From the NCBI RefSeq assembly GCF_039555335.1, contig NC_092637.1, positions 43,540,990 through 43,604,989 of the forward strand: a stretch of DNA of 64,000 bases, read 5' to 3'. The DNA comes from Amphiura filiformis. Taxonomy: Eukaryota > Echinodermata > Ophiuroidea > Amphilepidida > Amphiuridae. Positions 8,740 through 18,971 of the stretch are shown here, piece by piece (position 1 is the first letter of the stretch; every line of letters starts with the position of its first letter). The translations under genes were made by a program, and so were the position numbers. Under the pieces are notes generated by a model. That model did not search any database. It had not been told where the DNA came from and saw only the letters and a list, made by a program, of their open reading frames with translations.

Positions 8740-9056
8740 CATTATTATTTTATCTTTTTGTGCAGATAAATCCTGGATTTCCACCTAGTGTGTTTTGCAA
8801 AACTAAAATTTATCATCCTAATATTGACAGCTTAGAAAGTGACGGTGAGGTATGCCTAAATCTGCTGGACGAACACTGGACCGAGAATAGGGACTTGGAA
8901 GATATTATTCAAGGAATACTCTTTCTTCTATACAACCCGAATTTGGAAGATCCTCTTACTTGTGTATTTTCTCCCAATATGCATTGGAATACGTTCGTAG
9001 ATAATGTCAAAACATCCTTAGATGGTGGGTGCGTAGATGGGTATAAATTTTCATGA
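8505..9056 (+). CDS. UBC12-like (NEDD8) E2 conjugating enzyme, 152 aa, two exons
   Basis: Exons are 8505-8672 and 8766-9056, joined at a phase-0 GT-AG junction after GEFIFQ. The joined protein carries the E2 core: LYKGGEFIF strand, the HPN motif at 73-75, the catalytic cysteine at 86 (GEVCLNLL), the aromatic DEHW and the helix with NPNLEDPL. NPN-EDPL and the Gly-Gly near the C-terminus fit UBC12/UBE2M, the E2 that charges cullins with NEDD8, better than ordinary ubiquitin E2s. Two oddities: three extra residues between HPN and the cysteine, and a shortened strand around the splice site. There is no long N-terminal extension of the kind UBC12 uses to bind its E1, so specificity is inferred. 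An alternative in-frame ATG lies at 8463. Confidence 0.85.
8712..8749 (+). repeat. (TTA)n microsatellite in the E2 intron
   Basis: About twelve TTA/ATT triplets fill the middle of the 93-bp intron between the donor at 8673 and the acceptor TGCAG at 8765. Confidence 0.85.
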
Positions 9057-9078
9057 GTATCGTCGAGTTGAACGCGTT

Positions 9079-9370
9079 AAAAAAACACTCGTACACATCA
9101 CTGTGCATTGTAAAGTGTAAGACAACAAGGTAGTCTTTCCTGACCCTGGATATCCTCGCAAAATAAACTCGTAGACATCACTGTGCATCGTGAAATGTAA
9201 CAAGGTAGTATTTCCAGTTCCTGGATGTTGAAGAAAATACACTCGTAAACATCGCATTATATCGCGAAGTGTAACAACAAGGTAGTCTTTCCTGACCCTG
9301 GACAACCTCACAAAATAAATTCGTAGATATCACTGTGCATTATGAAGTGTAACGACGAGGTAGTATTTCC
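9079..9370. repeat. Tandem array of about four 75-bp units
   Basis: Each unit runs through the landmarks ACTCGTA-ACATCACTGTGCAT, AAGTGTAA, AAGGTAGT and TTTCCTGACCCTGGA, diverging moderately between copies. The array begins directly after the E2 stop codon. A minus-strand ORF through it is a by-product of the repeat. Confidence 0.8.
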
Positions 9371-9429
9371 GCTGTTTTTACGATGTACGTAAAATAAATT
9401 GAACTACTACGTGATAATTAATACTAGGA

Positions 9430-9838
9430 ACTTGCTATCAGCAGTAGATATAGGGTATTGATGAACTATAAACTTGCTATCAGCAGTAGATAAGCATAAA
9501 GGGGATTTATTAAAGTACTTGCTATCAGCCGTAGATACGGGTCGTTGATGAACTACTTGCTACCGGCAGTAGATACGGGGCATTGATGAACTACTTGCTA
9601 TCCACTGAAGATAGCACGACGAGATCAACCCCGTCGGTCGCTAGCTACGTTTGTACTTCATCAACGCCAATATCGGCAGTGGATAGTTACACCACTTCAT
9701 CAGCACCACTATCATCAGTAGATAACTGCATCGCTCCATCTCTCTTCGCATAGGCCTACCGACTAGTTAGCAAAAGGGTTAACACGCAATACACAGCTGT
9801 ATGGAACGCGTATATGCTATCTACCGAAGATAGCGCAC
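9430..9838. repeat. Array of iterated half-palindromes, CTATCAGCAGTAGATA type
   Basis: A short motif CTTGCTATCAGCAGTAGATA recurs about ten times, first in one orientation (9431, 9468, 9521, 9566, 9595) and then in mixed or inverted form (ATCGGCAGTGGATA, ATCATCAGTAGATAA, GCTATCTACCGAAGATAGC). Many copies can fold as CTATC...GATAG hairpins. Spacers carry TTGATGAACTA. The array fills the gap between the E2 and the phosphatase gene. Iterated palindromes like this serve as replication origins or enhancers in some large DNA viruses; here the role is unknown. Confidence 0.75.
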
Positions 9839-9959
9839 AGTGCATACCCAGCAAACGCAAAACGTGTTCGACAGTCTAACATGCTGCAATATGTCAACGT
9901 GGATTTGATCTAAACACACGGGCTTTGAGCAATGCAAGAATAGTTTTATTTACTACGTT

Positions 9960-10412
9960 TCATTTTGGATATTTCGCGAACTTGGCGTCCAACTTAAGCA
10001 GATCGCTCATGAATCTGTCGTTGGGTCTAATGATGTCTCTTTTGTCTCTTACTAGGGCTTCTGCGTCTTTTAGACGCATGTTAAATCGCACCATCAAATA
10101 GGCAATTACTATCGTTGGACTACGGGAAATTCCGTAGGAGCAATGGACTAACACGTTGCCTTCGATTCCCGCGTCAATAAAATCGGCGGCTTCTTGAAAA
10201 TACCGCCAGAAATTCTCATAGTGGTCATCGAGAATTTTAATACGCTTATATTTTATGTCTGTATACTGAATCGGTTCGTCGATTTCCAATGTCAATATAT
10301 GAGTGATATTGTTCTTCCGTAATACCTTTTCATCTTCCGCCGTCTTGAACGACCCAATAAAAATTCGCCGATAAATCTGGCTGATAATATGGCTTTTTTT
10401 TTCTATGGACAT
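9960..10412 (-). CDS. Dual-specificity protein phosphatase, 150 aa
   Basis: The cysteine phosphatase signature is complete: VHCSYGISRSPT with nucleophile Cys91 and Arg97, preceded by the general-acid loop around Asp62/Asp63 (ILDDHYENF). The start of the domain, ISQIYRRIFIGSFKTAED, is typical of small atypical DUSPs of 150-200 residues, and ITHILTLE follows as expected. It should remove phosphate from Tyr and Ser/Thr residues. I chose the ATG at 10412 because the domain begins within ten residues. The frame stays open to an ATG at 10544, and the extra 44 residues contain a hydrophobic run (LAYSLLIIIQIFELF) that could be a membrane anchor. There is no kinase-interaction domain, so MAPK specificity is not implied. 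It is intronless, like viral DUSPs. Confidence 0.88.
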   Translation of the reverse strand: MSIEKKSHIISQIYRRIFIGSFKTAEDEKVLRKNNITHILTLEIDEPIQYTDIKYKRIKILDDHYENFWRYFQEAADFIDAGIEGNVLVHCSYGISRSPTIVIAYLMVRFNMRLKDAEALVRDKRDIIRPNDRFMSDLLKLDAKFAKYPK

Positions 10413-11168
10413 TATAACGATCGAATTGAATAGTTCAAATATTTGTATAATTATGAGTAAACTATATGCAAGCTTCCGGATCCGTTTTGCACGAATCGTC
10501 TCGTTTATATCTCGTTCTATTCTTTGAATTGTTTTCAAAATCACTGCTTCACCTTTGTTTTTAATTTTGTTTTCGCGCGTGTTTTCTAGTAGTTATTTTC
10601 CTATATCGAAAAGAACAAAAAAGTCAATGGTCGCACCTCTCCAGAATGATTGGTTACCGGTTACATATGCAAGGTAAAATATACATAAGGTCGTGTGCTC
10701 AAGCATTTCCCCGATCGAATCGAAAATGGTCTCAAAGTATTTAGATTGACGCAAGAAACAAAAATGTTATAATTTTGCACATCTGAAATGTATATATGGT
10801 AATAAAAATGCGGGTCAAAGGTCAACCAGTATAAACCGCCATTATGATCCTATATATATCACCGTGTTCACCTTTACTATATTATACCATCTAGCAGTAA
10901 AATTAGGAATCTTATCCATGCAAGCTTCAATCGGAGAATATTGAAAATCTGACCAGTGTGCAAAAGGTCAACGACGATTTGCTACGCCTATAACTATATA
11001 TAACTACGGATAAATCTGAAACAAATACTCTAACCGATGAAACCTCGTAGGGAATTGCACACAACGATAATTCACACATGCACGACTCAAATGTACGCGA
11101 TATAATTTTAATTATCAAAGTATAACTTGTTAACATCATTTCACGTATTTACACTACACTGTTAGCAT
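10413..11168. other. AT-rich stretch upstream of the phosphatase gene
   Basis: Apart from the optional N-terminal extension of the phosphatase (to 10544), no coding ORF with family features is visible. The 70-aa minus-strand ORF near 11 kb has a random-looking composition. Confidence 0.5.
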
Positions 11169-11745
11169 TAATTAGTCAAAAAAAAAGTGGTCTAATTGGA
11201 CTCATATTAATCATGCAAGATAATTCGAGAAATGTTGCTGAAATTGGAATGACGCCAAAAGAATATTAATAACATTTCACATCAATTTGCATCATTTTAC
11301 AATATTTTCACAACTAGTCAATTTGTTCGAAATACCAAATTGCGCGAGTAATCATAGACTCCGTGATTTAATTAGTAGTTAACGTGAATTACTAATGAAA
11401 TTACCACGTGAATGACTAATTGAAAGACAAATTAGTGATTAATTCGTAATCACGCGTTAGTCTTTTTAATCAATAATTAGTCATTCAATTAGTAATTTAA
11501 TTAGTAATTCACGTTAACTACTAATTAAATCACGGAGTCTATGATTAGTCGTGTAATTTGATATTTTGTACAAATTGAATATTTCATGGTCGTGAAAATA
11601 TTGTAAAATGATGAAAATTGTTGTGAAATGTTATTAATATTCTTTTGGCGTCATTCCAATTTCAGCAACATTTCTCGAATTTAACAAAAAATATCTTGCG
11701 TGACTAATTTTAAATTAGTCCAATTAGACCAATTTTTGGACAAAG
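11169..11745. mobile_element. Fold-back element, about 575 bp
   Basis: The two halves are near mirror images. The left arm has GTGGTCTAATTGGAC, TGCTGAAATTGGAATGACG and GACTCCGTGATTTAATTAGT; the right arm carries their reverse complements in reverse order. The centre of symmetry is near 11455. Short ATTAGT/ACTAAT motifs repeat inside. No ORF. A fold-back MITE is the simplest reading. Confidence 0.85.
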
Positions 11746-11899
11746 TAATACTTTATTAGGGAGCTATACACGGAGAGTAAATTTGAGCTGCAAAAACTGT
11801 GTCTTAAGATTTGACACATTTTGTCCTCGATTTGTAAAGTGTTTAATATCTAAACACAAGGCATCGACTTCCTAAACACGTCAATCGTTTCAACATGTT

Positions 11900-12185
11900 T
11901 ACAGATCGAATAGTATTCAAATTGATGACGTCATTAATTTCAATATTCGCGAAATGTCATTAATTAATATTCAAATTCATGACCCCAATAATGAATATTC
12001 AAATTGATGACCTCATTAACGAATACTCAAATTAATGATCCTGTTTATTAATATCATTTCACGAATATTGAAATTAATAACGTCATCGATACGAATATTC
12101 TTAAGACGTCGTTAATTTAAAAATCATAAATGACAGTGACGTCATCGATATGAATATTTAATATTCATTCTTTCGAATATTCACG
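11900..12185. repeat. Degenerate repeats of AATATTCAAATTGATGACGTC
   Basis: Units of roughly 30-40 bp built on AATATTCAAATT-ATGAC-TCATTAA recur about seven times with drift, several with a TGACGTCA core. No gene is seen here. Confidence 0.55.
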
Positions 12186-12364
12186 ATTCATCAACAGACA
12201 CGAGACATAGATTCGTGTAGGTTCACTTTTTAATATCGAGATCTATAAACGAACTCTTTTTATCGGGATAAAACTGGACAAAATTAAGGTGGAATATAGG
12301 GTAATTAAGGGGAACTAGACAACTGTTCGTCCGAGCATCAATTACTCTATTTAAACATGGTCAC

Positions 12365-12730
12365 TGCCTCAAATACCACCTTAGTTATGGAATAATAATA
12401 TCAGCCCCACGATATGCCGGAAAACAGTTTATTACGATATTGTATACAAAGAATCTTAATGACAATTATTCGAAATAAAACGTTACATTATAATTATACG
12501 AATTATCTAGCGGCGGTCAATATTGAATTTTATTTGGAATTATGAATTTACAAATTACACAAACATAAAAGCAAATTAAATCAAAACATGAACATTTATA
12601 TAATAATTGGATCACTGTCGAGGCGATATATATATAAGGTACGCACTGTATGTACACTAACGCGTGAAAAAAAACACAGATTTATTACACAATCATTGAT
12701 TTAAGGTGGTATTCGAGGCATTTCCAATTA
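12365..12730. mobile_element. MITE-like element with 19-bp inverted ends
   Basis: TGCCTCAAATACCACCTTA at 12365-12383 is mirrored by TTAAGGTGGTATTCGAGGCA at 12711-12730. The interior is AT-rich and non-coding. Confidence 0.6.
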
Positions 12731-12794
12731 GGTGAACATGTTTAAACAGATTAAACGCAGAGCAAAGAACATTGATCAACGCGCATTTAATTTG

Positions 12795-13205
12795 CATTTT
12801 GAATTTCTTCGTATCGTATTGTTTAGATTGTATCAATAGAGTTAATGTATATAATATGACCTGAAAGCGCTCATTAATACCTAATTTTTACCGATATCTT
12901 GCTACGAAACAATGCATAAAAAGAATGTTCAGGGAACCTTTTTTTATTTAACGGAACATTGGCTTCAAACTTGGTCAAAGTGATTACTTCCAAATAATTT
13001 ATGCGTAATTAATTAGCATTTATGCAAATTTGCTCATTAAATACGCATACATTATTTGGAAGTAATCACTTTGACCAAGTTTCGAGACAAAAGTATGCGC
13101 GAACCTTAATGAATAATTGATTTTTAGCAAAATATCGACAAAAATTACGCATTAATGAGCGTTTTCAGTCGCTTGAAATAATAAGATACGCAGAAAATAT
13201 AAATT
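12795..13205. mobile_element. Fold-back element, about 410 bp
   Basis: A nearly exact inner pair, ACTTGGTCAAAGTGATTACT (about 12974) and its complement (about 13060), lies inside weaker outer arms (GAAAGCGCTCATTAAT against ATTAATGAGCGTTTTC). No ORF. Confidence 0.75.
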
Positions 13206-13540
13206 TAAATATCATGAAAACCGTGTGTCCGATTTGCTTCAAACGAAAGGCATATTGCATGGTCGGTGTACTTTGCCGTAATCTATTAATCTATCAAAAC
13301 CTGCTCAGAGCAGCATTTTTACCGCCTTAATAAGTCTTAAGAGTATGTTTGGATCGTTTAATCGTTTTTTGGTTTTTTTCTCTCGGACGCCTCTGGATTT
13401 TTAACATTTTCTGAAATATCTGTCAAATCAGCATCTGTTCTACGTGAAACTACTACGATTAAGACTGAATTGGTGGGCTCATCTTCGAGTTATTATTGAA
13501 CTTATTTCGAACATAAATTTGCCGTATTTGGCAGAGATAC

Positions 13541-14046
13541 GTTTATAAAGTCTGCGCAAAAAGTAACGCAGCCGTTATAAATACGCCTATAGTTTCAGAA
13601 CTAATAACTGTTTTAACGTTTTTTTAACATATACACGGAACGGTGGTTTATTTACGCGCATTTTGATACCCCATTTGTTAAATGTTGTACAATATTAACA
13701 ACGCAGCAGTGCTTGTAAAGAAAAACACCCGAATTTAAAAGTTGCAGTTTACAGCGTTTAATCGTTATTACGCGGCATTGTGGCACGTAAAACCCTCCAT
13801 TATCTTCGCACTGACTTCAAATCAATACAAATATATAGTTGCAACTTTTAAATTCGGGTACTTAGCTTTAAAAACACTGCTGCGCTGTTAATACTGAACG
13901 AAATGGGTCGAATGGGGTATCAAAATGAGAGTAAATAAATCTTCCTTTTTCTGCGTTGCTTCGTATTTTTTAAACGCTTATAAGTTCTGAAATTATGTGT
14001 GTGCGTATTTATAACAGCTGCGTTACTTTTTGTGAAGTCTTTACAT
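13541..14046. mobile_element. Fold-back MITE, family A copy 1
   Basis: The ends read AAAAAGTAACGCAGCCGTTA at left and its complement near 14030 at right. Inner paired motifs include TTTAAAAGTTGCAGTTTA and GCAGCAGTG. The same architecture recurs at 18972-19491, which defines a family. It lies between the phosphatase and the BTB gene, so a host-type repeat sits inside the gene island. Confidence 0.8.
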
Positions 14047-14422
14047 TACCGTGGAGGCATTTCAATGGATCCTTATTGGGCGGGAAAACGGTCGTTGAAC
14101 TTAGGGTCCAGTTGAAAATTGTTCCGACTTGATTTGTAAAAAAAAAAGTACAGTTTAACCTATTGATAACGCGTCAAAATAGGAGTCGCATCGAGTTCTA
14201 TCGCCACTTGCGTTACCTGGAGAAGGCAGCATCTTTGTCTAATCTAATTTCCCGTAACAAGGCACGCGCAAAAATGAGATAATTTGTGTCCAAATTTCGA
14301 AGAATGTTGCTTTAATATATAGGCCTATATTAACCTATCTGGTACAATGTTGCGTGCAATTGGGACAACGTTATGCCTCGTTACTGGCAGATTGACAATG
14401 ATTTAAAAAGTCAGTTTTAGCT
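14047..14422. other. Gene-free 3' flank of the BTB gene
   Basis: About 375 bp between the fold-back element and the BTB stop codon. No ORF or repeat of note is seen. Confidence 0.4.
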
Positions 14423-16635
14423 TTAATCTAAGATCACTACCTCGTGCCTCGGCCTTTTCGCCCGGGGTTCTGCGCTTTCTGCACGTGTAGAGGTTGTCGT
14501 TGCCAATGGGCACATTAACACGTGTCTGTGCCAAAACAGTAACGACACTGATATGTCACAATTGCACAGGACGTCCACTGATAGGAGGTTATCTAAGTAT
14601 TCGACAGTTCGCATTTGTTCGACTTTAATTTTCCGCCCAGCCAACGGACAGTTGGTATTATTTCTTACGCACGTCAAATTCGTACTTCGTTTCCCGTACG
14701 ATATTGAAGCGCGATAGCAAGCCATTTGCGAGGGAGTGAGGGAAGAATAGACGGCTTCCATGTCACCCATCGCACAGGGAACGTGGAGAAAGGATCTGCT
14801 GTCGCAACACGTACTAAGTGCAATTTGGTCAAAGGGAGTAATGTACATGCGACACAACTCGCATATTTTAAACAGTCCATTTGGGTCCGCTAATTGTGGA
14901 TAACGTAAGAATTCATAGGTATCCTCTCTCCATGATTTGGACGTTATACTCGCTACCTGGTCGATCCAGAAATTACTCGACATTGCTGCAAGAGAAAAAG
15001 AAAACGATCGTTACGTCGAAAAATAAACGAATAGGCTCGAGTCGGATCTGGGCGGTAAAATGTGCAAATGTAATTTCTTTAACGAGTTCAAGGCTCGACT
15101 TGATTTTGTTTGATGATCACGATCTTAAAATTCAATCAGTCGATTGTTTTTGTAGATAACAGCCGCCATCTTCAGATCGATATCAAAAATTTATCTCAAA
15201 AACATAGTCATGGAATATAAATGAAAATACTTAACAATACTTAGCCTCTCTAGATTATATACCGAAAGACGCTAAGGCAACTATATCAGATAGCAAGACA
15301 TGCCAACCTTAAATTATGGTAGGCCTGGGAACGTCATGTCAACGTTGTTACACCAACCTAACATTATCGGTATGCCGTCGTCAAGCCAACACCATCAAAT
15401 GACAGTCGGCATGCCAACGTAGCCAGCCAACCTTAAAATGACGGTCGTTATACGCCGAGGTTGGACCAACTTTGTTATGACAACCTTAAAATGATAATCT
15501 TGTAAACAAACCGTGCTCGAATTTAATTGACAGATGACGTCAGACGCGATAAATTGTTTTTATCTTTGTCTTTCATTATATCTGAGTACTTACGTTTCTC
15601 TATGACAGTCAAAATGGCTTCTACATTGGCAGTTTCCATTGTATCTACTAAGTCAAACCGCAATTTCATGACTAACTCCAGGAATTTATCTGCGCGTTGT
15701 GGCTTTCCTTCTGCCCATTCAACTATAACGTGCAGCAACTGAAATGAAAGTGAAATAATGACGATATTTTAAGCTATAGAAGTTTTGTGTTCAAGAAACA
15801 TGACGACAAATATCATATACCGGGAAACGCAGTGTCACCATACCCGATATATATTTATATATATGTATAATGCAAACTGAAATGCCTTGATTATTTGAGC
15901 CGATTGAATTTATATCGACGGCGTTAAAAAAGTAATTTACTCCGCTTTACATAATTTGTTGGGCATGATGTGATCGGTGGAAACTGAAATTTTTGTGGAA
16001 AACATATGAGTATAACGGCACCATTTAAAACCTTGAAATGTTAGCAAAAGTCAACTTACCACGCCCCAATCAGAGAGATGGTTGGTCTTTGCGGCAACGT
16101 CTATCAAGCCGTGCAGAGTAGCCGCAGAAATTTGTCCAAGCCAGGGCTGCGACACTCCCACGATTTTGATAAAATCCAATAGATGTATGTACAGGTCATC
16201 GGAGCGTACTATGTGAGCCACATAGAGCAGGTGTTCCTCGACGATGTCAACATGGTGGGCAATTACAAATTCGATCAAAGTTTCTACAATTCGACGGTTC
16301 AATCCTAGCTTAGCTGCGATGCTAAGTATATGACAGCTGAGTTCTCTGCCGATCAAGGCTCTTCCCGTGTAGATTAACTTCAGAATGGTGTCCCAAGCCT
16401 CCCGATTCATACCCGCCCAGATATGTCGGATATGGACACTGCTAACAGATGGGTCTCGTTCAAAGAGGCGCCTGAAATATAGGCTCGCATTACTTAATAT
16501 CAGTTTATGTGCTGACAGGCTGAATCCGTCAAGTATAATGGTCACGTCACAATACTGCCCTCTCTCGTATTGCAGATATAGTTCTTCAATAAAATTTGAA
16601 GTATCCACTTGAATTTCAAGCATTCTCGGATTCAT
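14423..16635 (-). CDS. BTB-BACK protein with Cys/His-rich C-terminal domain, three exons, 427 aa
   Basis: Exons on the minus strand are 16635-16060, 15738-15594 and 14985-14423. A pyrimidine-rich acceptor precedes the first ATG by 8 bp, so a 5' UTR exon lies upstream. Donors read GTAAGT and acceptors CATTTCAG and CTCTTGCAG; the phases (0, then 1) keep one frame. Residues about 12-120 form a BTB/POZ domain (CDVTIILDG, SAHKLILSNASLYFRRLF), and 120-240 a BACK domain including LLHVIVEWAEG. Such proteins recruit substrates to CUL3 ligases. Instead of Kelch repeats, exon 3 encodes CELC, paired Cys, H-x2-C, further Cys and HRHVLMC, likely zinc-binding, then a basic run PRAKRPRH. Exon 3 might instead be a separate gene with its own ATG (14983). 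Confidence 0.75.
15200..15500. repeat. Degenerate CCAACCTTAAAATGACGG repeats in BTB intron 2
   Basis: Variants of GCCAACCTTAAAATGACGGT recur about six times, mixed with ATGCCGTCG-like words. They lie inside the second intron of the BTB gene and are non-coding. Confidence 0.5.
15503..15582 (+). mobile_element. MITE fragment, family B (TGACAGATGACGTCAGACGC)
   Basis: The segment reading TTGTAAACAAACCGTGCTCG, then TTGACAGATGACGTCAGACG and a T-rich tail is shared with copies near 56.65, 57.42 and 63.58 kb. Here it ends about a dozen bases from a BTB splice donor. Confidence 0.7.
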
Positions 16636-16643
16636 GTTGTATA

Positions 16644-17952
16644 CTGTAAAAAGACACAAAAAAAAAATAGAAATATACATTAATCGATCATCACGAAGTT
16701 CTTCTTTCGTGTAAAAGAGTGCTCAATCCTATGACGGAGAGCATGTAGGCCCTACATAATAATTTGTTCCTTCTAATTTTATGTAAATAGTCGATAAGAT
16801 AGACTTCAAGTAAGCACCTACCATAACGTAATTACCCCTCTTTATTACGAGTTGAAACTCAAAATCTATACATCAGGTTTATAAATAGCACAAACAAACC
16901 CAGGTTAATTCTGCAAATTTTGATACCACTGTAAAGTTTGTGATCATGATGACTCCTTGAATGAAAAAGATGCATTTTCGAAAATTGCACTAACAAACTG
17001 CTGAATTCTTATCTAAAAGCTATGAGTGACTCACTCTGAAGGGCGCATTACACCAAATTTTTACGCGAATGGTTCCGGTTAAAAGTATACTGGAGAAGTG
17101 TGGTGTCCTAGGGACCATGTGCTTCGTGAAGTTGGCACGTTCTGATTTAAATCAAAGGTGCTAACCTAATAATGACTAAAACAGATATTATACATGTTCG
17201 AATTACTGCTAACGGAACAAGTTTTAATGCTAGTTTTGGCGTTGAAATAGCGGCGCCGCTTTTCAACATTCATTTAATAAAAAAACTGAATCCGTAAAGT
17301 TAACCAAAATCGAAGCTTAAATTAAAATTCAGTCTTTAATTAATACAAGGATGACGTAAAAAAAGTGAAAAACATTGTCAACGCCGGATAAAAAAAAAAG
17401 ATTTTTACGTGCTTTTCAATGGAGATCGCCGATAACCGCGACCCAGAGGCGCAGTCCACTAAGGAGTATGAAGTGAGCCACCAACGGTGAATATTTAACT
17501 GTTTGATCAGAACAGGGTAGGCGGCGATTTCTATGATCAAGATGTCCCCCATTGGATCCGGGTTTGGGGAAATCAATGTACGAAGTATTTTGTAGGCCTA
17601 ATACAAACGTTAATTTTGATTGATTGTTAAAGTTATTATCACGACGTGCTTTTATAATAGAAGATTAGCATAATAAGCCCGATCGGCATTATGGTTGTAG
17701 GCCTAATTATTATTCATATATTTATGATTTGTAATAATGTTATCATTAACAATATAATTGATTTATGTTTAAAACAATTTTATTCTAAATAATGAAAAAA
17801 GAGGCGGCCTATAATATATATAATTATTTAAAAACTATTTGACAATTGACTATTTTTATGACTATATTTTGACTATCTGTAATTATATTGACGTATTCAA
17901 ACATTTATCAAGGGGTGAGGGATTTAGAATATTACTTTGAAAAGCTAAATAC
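16644..17952. other. Upstream flank of the BTB gene, no gene seen
   Basis: A 5' UTR exon of the BTB gene is expected here because a strong acceptor precedes its start codon, but I could not place it. The 78-aa minus-strand ORF at 17340-17576 shows no family features. The last few hundred bases are very AT-rich. Confidence 0.4.
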
Positions 17953-18790
17953 GAGGGTCATTCAAACTGTTATCAACTCTATCAGTTCATCTCTGTTATC
18001 TTACACGCCAGAAAATTGTACTTTCCCATGGTTATACCTTTACATCTAGGCTACAAAATTAAAGTTATTTGATGAAAATGTCATTTTTGGTTGTTAAGAT
18101 GTGTTGGTTGGTGAAAGCGAATACAGATTTGGTACGTCGAAAATGGTTGAGCCAAGAGTTTAGTAAACATCATAGCCTTCGTGTTAATCTCCGTGTTAAT
18201 GTTAGCGAAATTTGCCATATTTCGATTAGACCACATTTAAGGGTTATTAGTGATTATGTCCTTATTTTAAGCAATGTGTTAATACCTCACAAAATACAAA
18301 ACAAGATGTCCATACGACTAAATTTGATTTTAACTGATGAACCAATTTATTAGTATACGACTTGAACCAACGAGTGCTAACTCGATCGAATTCCACAACA
18401 TACGCAAAGGGTCAATATGAAGGCTATCCTGAACATGCATCGGTTTTGTTGTGCACAAGACACGATAACCAGTAAAATTGTGAATTATTTGAACAAAAAT
18501 AAAACGGTTTAATCATCTTCAAAAATAAGTGTGTAGTGTGGCATACCTTTTAAATCAAAAGAAACCTTTCTTTTCGGATCATTGTCGACGTCATAAATCT
18601 GTATTCGCTTTAACCAACACATCTTAGCAACCAAAAATGGCATTTTCATCAAGTAATTTTAATTTTGTAGCCTAGATGTAGGGGTATAAAATGGGTAATT
18701 TCAATTTTCTGACGCGTAAGATAACAGAGATATGAAGATGAATGAATGATCGAGGTGTCAAAAAAAAGTTGAAGACTGTCTCATTCGCAT
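17953..18790. mobile_element. Fold-back element, about 840 bp
   Basis: The left arm contains CTCTGTTATCTTACACGCC, CATCTAGGCTACAAAATTAA, GATGAAAATGTCATTTTTGG and GAAAGCGAATACAGATTT; the right arm (18590-18740) carries their complements in mirrored order. The 94-aa ORF inside is a by-product of one arm. Confidence 0.8.
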
Positions 18791-18854
18791 TCACAATAGT
18801 TTAACATACGGGCATTTTGTATTTCACATTCGTTCAAGATTAAAAACAGTGTTT

Positions 18855-18971
18855 TAAGGAAAATATTTCGAATTTAAAGTTGCAATTTACGACAATCAAT
18901 GGTTTAAACTGTTAATCATGACAGAATGAAATATCAAAATGCTAGTAAATAAACCGTCTTCTTTATACAAT
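18855..18971. mobile_element. Partial family A fold-back copy
   Basis: Contains the family A landmarks AATTTAAAGTTGCAATTTACG and ATATCAAAATGCTAGTAAATAA without matching ends, directly beside the full copy at 18972. Confidence 0.45.

Noticed and set aside
1049..9056. Polinton/Maverick transposon
   Set aside because: No protein-primed polymerase, retroviral-type integrase, packaging ATPase or protease is visible and no long terminal inverted repeats were found.
9051..9311. Minus-strand ORF with GSGKTTLL, resembling a P-loop
   Set aside because: The motif is the translation of the 75-bp tandem repeat, appears degenerate in the next unit (GTGNTTLL), and no NTPase fold surrounds it.
9079..9838. 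CRISPR array
   Set aside because: Units are degenerate and abutting or irregularly spaced, with no constant repeat and unique spacers, and the setting is a eukaryotic genome.
17340..17576. 78-aa minus-strand ORF
   Set aside because: No family features, no supporting context; length is within chance.
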